This document shows, one piece after another, positions 60,459 to 64,000 of a stretch of 64,000 bases of DNA. Position numbers and translations under genes: made by a program. This stretch comes from DATFVA01 sp963745945 (GTDB taxonomy: Bacteria; Bacteroidota; Ignavibacteria; Ignavibacteriales; Ignavibacteriaceae): contig CAVUZG010000004.1 of NCBI GenBank assembly GCA_963745945.1, forward strand, positions 806,001 to 870,000, read 5' to 3'. Position 1 is the stretch's first letter. Every line of letters starts with the position of its first letter. A model generated the notes under the pieces. The model was given only the letters and a program-made list of their open reading frames with translations. It had not been told where the DNA came from and ran no database searches.

Positions 60459-61448
60459 ATGGAAGCATTAACAGGACTATCAATTGTAATTATTATAGCA
60501 ATACTTCTTTTTTTAATGGTTTTTCTTTATTTCGTTCCAATTGGATTATTCATTACAGCCTACTTTTCCGGTGTGAAAATGAAAATATTCAAAGATCTTA
60601 TTGGGATGAGACTCCGAAAAGTTCCACCTGTAGTGGTTGTAAGAAGTATGATTACTGCAACAAAAGCAGGAATAAAGGTTGAACAGAACAAGCTTGAAGC
60701 ACATTATCTTGCCGGAGGAAATGTAGTTAAAGTAATAAATGCACTTGTCTCAGCAGATAAAGCAAATCTGGGTCTGACATTTGAGCGTGCAACTGCTATC
60801 GATCTGGCAGGCAGAGATGTCTTAGAAGCAGTAAAAATGTCAGTAATCCCGAAGGTTATTGAAACTCCGGTTGTCGCCGCAGTAGCTAAAGATGGAATTC
60901 AGTTGAAAGCAATTGCAAGAATAACTGTTCGGGCAAATATAGAAAGATTAGTCGGTGGTGCCGGTGAAGCGACAATACTGGCAAGAGTTGGTGAAGGAAT
61001 AGTTTCAACAATTGGTTCGAGCGATTCACATAAGCACGTGCTTGAAAATCCAGATAGAATTTCCAAAAGTGTTCTAGCAAAAGGACTTGATTCGGGAACA
61101 GCTTTCGAGATACTTTCTATTGATATAGCAGATGTTGATGTTGGCGAAAACATCGGCGCAAAATTGCAAACCGACCAGGCAGAAGCTGATCTTAAAATAG
61201 CCCGTGCAAAAGCAGAAGAAAGAAGAGCTGCCGCAGTTGCAACCGAACAGGAAAACATTGCAGAAGTAGCTAAACAGCGTGCAAGGGTTGTTGAAGCTGA
61301 AGCGGAAATACCTAAAGCGATGGCTGATGCATTCAGATCAGGAAACCTTGGGATTATGGATTATTATGGTATGAAAAATATTCAATCAGATACTGATATG
61401 AGAACTGCAATTGCAAAACCTGAACGAAAAAAAGATAAAGATAACTGA
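60459..61448 (+). CDS. floA: Flotillin-like protein FloA
   Basis: Membrane scaffold protein linked to functional membrane microdomains. 329 residues. A hydrophobic N-terminal segment (about 5-36), then SGVKMKIFKDLIGMRLRKVPPVVVV and SMITATKAGIKVEQNKLEAHYLAGGNV, the FloA/YqfA signature, an SPFH-type domain and a C-terminal Ala/Glu coiled coil (ADLKIARAKAEERRAAAVATEQENIAEVAKQRARVVEAEAEI, given here only in part as family pattern). It shares one base with the next gene. Confidence 0.94.
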   Translation: MEALTGLSIVIIIAILLFLMVFLYFVPIGLFITAYFSGVKMKIFKDLIGMRLRKVPPVVVVRSMITATKAGIKVEQNKLEAHYLAGGNVVKVINALVSADKANLGLTFERATAIDLAGRDVLEAVKMSVIPKVIETPVVAAVAKDGIQLKAIARITVRANIERLVGGAGEATILARVGEGIVSTIGSSDSHKHVLENPDRISKSVLAKGLDSGTAFEILSIDIADVDVGENIGAKLQTDQAEADLKIARAKAEERRAAAVATEQENIAEVAKQRARVVEAEAEIPKAMADAFRSGNLGIMDYYGMKNIQSDTDMRTAIAKPERKKDKDN

Positions 61449-62098
61449 TGGATAATTTTTTCCAAATATTAATTTTTATCATAATTATAATTTCATTCCT
61501 GAACTCGATGTTTAAGAAAAAGGATAATGATAAAACTCCGCAGCGCCCTTCTAACTCTCCCGGTCCGCAGCAGAGAGATAATTATTCAAGTGAAGAGTCA
61601 CAGAATAGAAAAGAAGTTCAATATGATATTGTTAAAGAGATAGAAGGACTCTTCAAAGATGGAAAAACAATTCCATCTCCGAGTCGTAAAATGGAATCGG
61701 CAATTGAAAAAGCAAAGATGAGAACTGTTCCTGTTGAAGAGCACACAGAGGATAAAGAATGGCATACCGAGAATAAAGAATGGCATACTGAAAATAAGGA
61801 GTGGCACACCGAAGATGAAGAATGGCATGAACAATCTGTTCCCGAACATGAACTAGAAAAAAGCTGGCATCAAATCACTAGTTATAAAAGACCCCAAAAA
61901 GTAGATGCTACTATAGAAAAAGAAGCTGAAAAGTTTGAACGAATGCTCGCAGAAAGATATGAGGAAGAATATTATACATTCAGAGGTTTAAGAAAAAATT
62001 TATATTCAACTCAAACATTACAGGAATATATTTTAATAACAGAAATATTAGGTAAACCCGTCTATCTTAAAGAGAGAGCAAGATATCCGCACAGATGA
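61448..62098 (+). CDS. Hypothetical membrane-anchored protein with EWHTENK repeats
   Basis: 216 residues. N-terminal transmembrane helix (about residues 4-20), then a polar low-complexity linker. Residues about 98-127 hold a seven-residue repeat, [K/E]EWHTE[N/D], four times, rich in His, Trp and Glu. A more ordered C-terminus (about 150-216: EAEKFERMLAERYEEEYYTFRGLRKN...LITEILGKPVYLK) may be the functional part. It overlaps floA by one base and the helicase by four, so it is probably made with both; no family recognised. Confidence 0.6.
   Translation: MDNFFQILIFIIIIISFLNSMFKKKDNDKTPQRPSNSPGPQQRDNYSSEESQNRKEVQYDIVKEIEGLFKDGKTIPSPSRKMESAIEKAKMRTVPVEEHTEDKEWHTENKEWHTENKEWHTEDEEWHEQSVPEHELEKSWHQITSYKRPQKVDATIEKEAEKFERMLAERYEEEYYTFRGLRKNLYSTQTLQEYILITEILGKPVYLKERARYPHR
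61742..61825 (+). repeat. 21-base tandem repeat, four units
   Basis: Units start at 61742, 61763, 61784 and 61805, each CA(C/T)AC...GA(A/G)TGG, encoding the seven-residue EWHTENK-type repeat in frame. Third-position differences between units show that the protein repeat has been kept under selection. Confidence 0.85.
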
Positions 62099-64000
62099 TT
62101 CAGAAGAAATACAAATTAAAGAGAGTAAATGAAGCCGGTCTTCCTGTCTTGCAGAAAGGCTTTGTAAAGCGTGAAACAGATGAGACCCGGTTTGTTATTA
62201 ATTATGAGAACGAATTAAATCCTGCACAGTTCGAAGCTGCCTCTGCTGTTGAAGGAGCCTATTTAATAATTGCCGGCGCCGGTACAGGAAAAACGAGAAC
62301 ACTTGTTTATCGTGTTGCCCGGCTTGTTGAAACCGGTTATGATCCCCAATCTATAGTACTGCTTACTTTTACACGGAAAGCTGCAAATGAAATGATGAAC
62401 CGTGCATCTATTCTTCTTGATAATCGTTGTTCAAAAATAAGAGGTGGAACTTTCCATTCATTTGCTAATTTAACTTTGCGCAAATATGCAAAAGCAATGG
62501 GAATAAATCCTTCATTTACTATCCTTGACCAGGGAGATAGTGAAGATGTAATAAATCTTATAAGGAACCAGTCGGGTTTGGTTGGAAAAGAAAAACGCTT
62601 TCCAAACAAACAGACTTTGAATAAAGTTTACAGCCTGAGTGTAAATACCGGGAGAAGAGTTGAAGATATAATAGAAGAAAGCTATCCTCATTTTGTTGAG
62701 CAGCTGGATAAAATGCTTGCAATTAAAAAAGTGTTTGAAGAGTATAAGAGGAAAAACAATCTATTCGATTATGATGATCTGCTCGTTTACTTAAACAGGT
62801 TTCTAAATGAACTTTCTCCGGGTGCAAAAAATTTATTATCCTCTATTAATTTTGTAATGGTAGATGAATACCAGGACACAAATAAATTACAGGCAGAAAT
62901 AGTACAGGGATTAACTCAGCATAACAATAATCTTATGGTTGTTGGTGATGATTCACAATCTATTTATTCCTTCAGAGGTGCAAATTTTAAAAATATAATG
63001 GAGTTTCCTAAACTCTTTAAAGATGTTAAAATCATAAAGCTCGAAGAAAATTTTCGCAGCATTCAGCCTGTACTTGATTTCACTAATCATATTATTGAAC
63101 ATGCCGCAGAAAAATATGAAAAACATTTATTCACGAGGAAACCCGGAAATGCACTGCCTAATATTATCGCTGCTTCCACTGAAAATCTTCAGTCAAAGTT
63201 TATTGTAGAGAAAGTTCTTGAGCTGAGAGAAGAGGGTGTTCCACTAAATGATATTGCGGTTCTTTTCAGATCATCATTTTTCTCTTTCGACCTGGAAATA
63301 GAATTATCCAAAGCAAATATTCCATTTCAGAAATTTGGAGGCATGAAATTTATTGAAGCAGCCCACATTAAGGATGTACTTGCATTCCTTAGAATTGCTG
63401 CAAATCCTAAAGACATTGTCAGTTGGTACAGGGTGTTGCTTTTACACGAAGGAGTAGGACCTAAAACCGCACAAAAAATTCTGGATGAATTAGCTCTTGC
63501 AAGATTATCAATTAAATCAAGTCCTGATCAGCAGCCCTCATTTAAATACAATGATAAGATGGTTAATTTGTTTAAGATTTTATACAAGATTCACACGGAA
63601 AAATCACTTCCATCAGAAAAGCTTCAGCAGGTACTTGATTACTATCATCCGATCTTTAAACAGAAGTATGATGATTTTAATAAAAGAAATAAGGACATGG
63701 AAATTTTTCAGAATATTTCTGAAAACTATAAATCTCTGGATGTACTGCTTGCAGATATGGCGATTGAACCAATAATAGACAGTGTGGTAGATATCGGACC
63801 GTCAGATAAAGAGGAAGAATTTCTTACTCTTTCAACTATTCATTCTGCTAAAGGTCTTGAATGGCATTCTGTATTTATCATCCATGCTGTTGAAGGATTC
63901 TTCCCTTCATACAGATCAGCCGATAATCCAGATGCATTGGAAGAAGAAAGAAGACTAATGTACGTTGCCTCTACCAGGGCAAAGCAGAATCTTTTTATTA
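62095..64000 (+). CDS. UvrD/PcrA/Rep-type DNA helicase (partial, runs off the window)
   Basis: ATG 62095 overlaps the previous stop (ATGA). 635 residues are present, with no stop before the window end. Superfamily 1A motifs: LNPAQFEAASAVEGAYLIIAGAGTGKTRTL (Q motif and Walker A, about 41-70), LLTFTRKAANEM (Ia), VDEYQDTNKLQ (II), VVGDDSQSIYSFRGA (III), LEENFRSIQPVL (IV), LSTIHSAKGLEW (V) and YVASTRAKQNL (VI). Unwinds DNA 3' to 5' in repair or replication restart. It cannot be assigned to UvrD, PcrA or Rep without its C-terminus. An extension of about 40 residues precedes motif Q. Confidence 0.93.
   Translation, partial: MIQKKYKLKRVNEAGLPVLQKGFVKRETDETRFVINYENELNPAQFEAASAVEGAYLIIAGAGTGKTRTLVYRVARLVETGYDPQSIVLLTFTRKAANEMMNRASILLDNRCSKIRGGTFHSFANLTLRKYAKAMGINPSFTILDQGDSEDVINLIRNQSGLVGKEKRFPNKQTLNKVYSLSVNTGRRVEDIIEESYPHFVEQLDKMLAIKKVFEEYKRKNNLFDYDDLLVYLNRFLNELSPGAKNLLSSINFVMVDEYQDTNKLQAEIVQGLTQHNNNLMVVGDDSQSIYSFRGANFKNIMEFPKLFKDVKIIKLEENFRSIQPVLDFTNHIIEHAAEKYEKHLFTRKPGNALPNIIAASTENLQSKFIVEKVLELREEGVPLNDIAVLFRSSFFSFDLEIELSKANIPFQKFGGMKFIEAAHIKDVLAFLRIAANPKDIVSWYRVLLLHEGVGPKTAQKILDELALARLSIKSSPDQQPSFKYNDKMVNLFKILYKIHTEKSLPSEKLQQVLDYYHPIFKQKYDDFNKRNKDMEIFQNISENYKSLDVLLADMAIEPIIDSVVDIGPSDKEEEFLTLSTIHSAKGLEWHSVFIIHAVEGFFPSYRSADNPDALEEERRLMYVASTRAKQNLFI

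Overview
The window is a chromosomal piece of a low-GC Gram-negative bacterium of the Bacteroidota/Chlorobiota/Ignavibacteriota group, most likely an Ignavibacteria-type organism. The evidence is several secreted proteins with type IX secretion (T9SS) C-terminal sorting domains, a PorV/PorQ-family outer-membrane protein, a MurE of the diaminopimelate-adding kind (DNPR motif), and a 31-residue AURKAIP1/COX24-type basic protein typical of this group. Shine-Dalgarno sequences (GGAGG-like) are frequent. The taxonomic call is inference from gene content; no marker search was run.

Layout. 1-10.7 kb: three very large paralogous T9SS cargo proteins in tandem (the middle one broken by small indels), a small secreted six-cysteine peptide between copies 1 and 2, and a PorV/PorQ-family gene at the end. 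10.7-11.9 kb: a REP-associated tyrosine transposase (RAYT) flanked on both sides by arrays of palindromic REP-like units. 11.9-14.8 kb: pyrR-pyrB-pyrC on the minus strand behind a leader with a PyrR-box-like element, a terminator-like hairpin and a leader ORF that overlaps the pyrR start. 14.9-15.6 kb: tRNA-Pro, a damaged tRNA-Pro-like copy and yajQ. 15.7-18.6 kb: a C-terminal half of a DnaE-type polymerase and an MNT/HEPN-like pair with a double-palindrome operator. 19.0-35.4 kb: a complete division and cell-wall (dcw) operon, mraZ to ftsZ, with an extra PH-domain-like membrane gene between murG and murC and three MraZ boxes at its promoter. 35.8-37.9 kb: a prolyl oligopeptidase lipoprotein with a frameshift. 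38.0-46.8 kb: tRNA-Thr, a tiny ribosome-type protein, a zinc-ribbon/TPR protein, HU, an IMPDH/GMPR-family enzyme, PepF, a T9SS cargo protein, membrane proteins, TruA and a 48-residue membrane protein. 47-57.4 kb: MgtC/DUF4010, an aldehyde dehydrogenase, a SpoIIE-type phosphatase, an M64 peptidase, two secreted proteins, PyrE, a TPR gene with a likely frameshift and PhhB. 57.5-64 kb: ClpC, FloA, a repeat-bearing membrane protein and a UvrD/PcrA-type helicase cut by the window edge.

How it fits together. Most of the window is housekeeping: pyrimidine synthesis (pyrR, pyrB, pyrC, pyrE), septum and peptidoglycan synthesis, tRNA modification, proteostasis and repair. The accessory and novel material lies in the first 18 kb: the T9SS paralogue block, the RAYT/REP unit, the tRNA-Pro scar, the truncated polymerase and the MNT/HEPN pair. 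Single-base indels interrupt three otherwise well-conserved genes (the middle T9SS paralogue, the S9 peptidase and the TPR gene), which raises the possibility of consensus errors in the assembly rather than three real pseudogenes.
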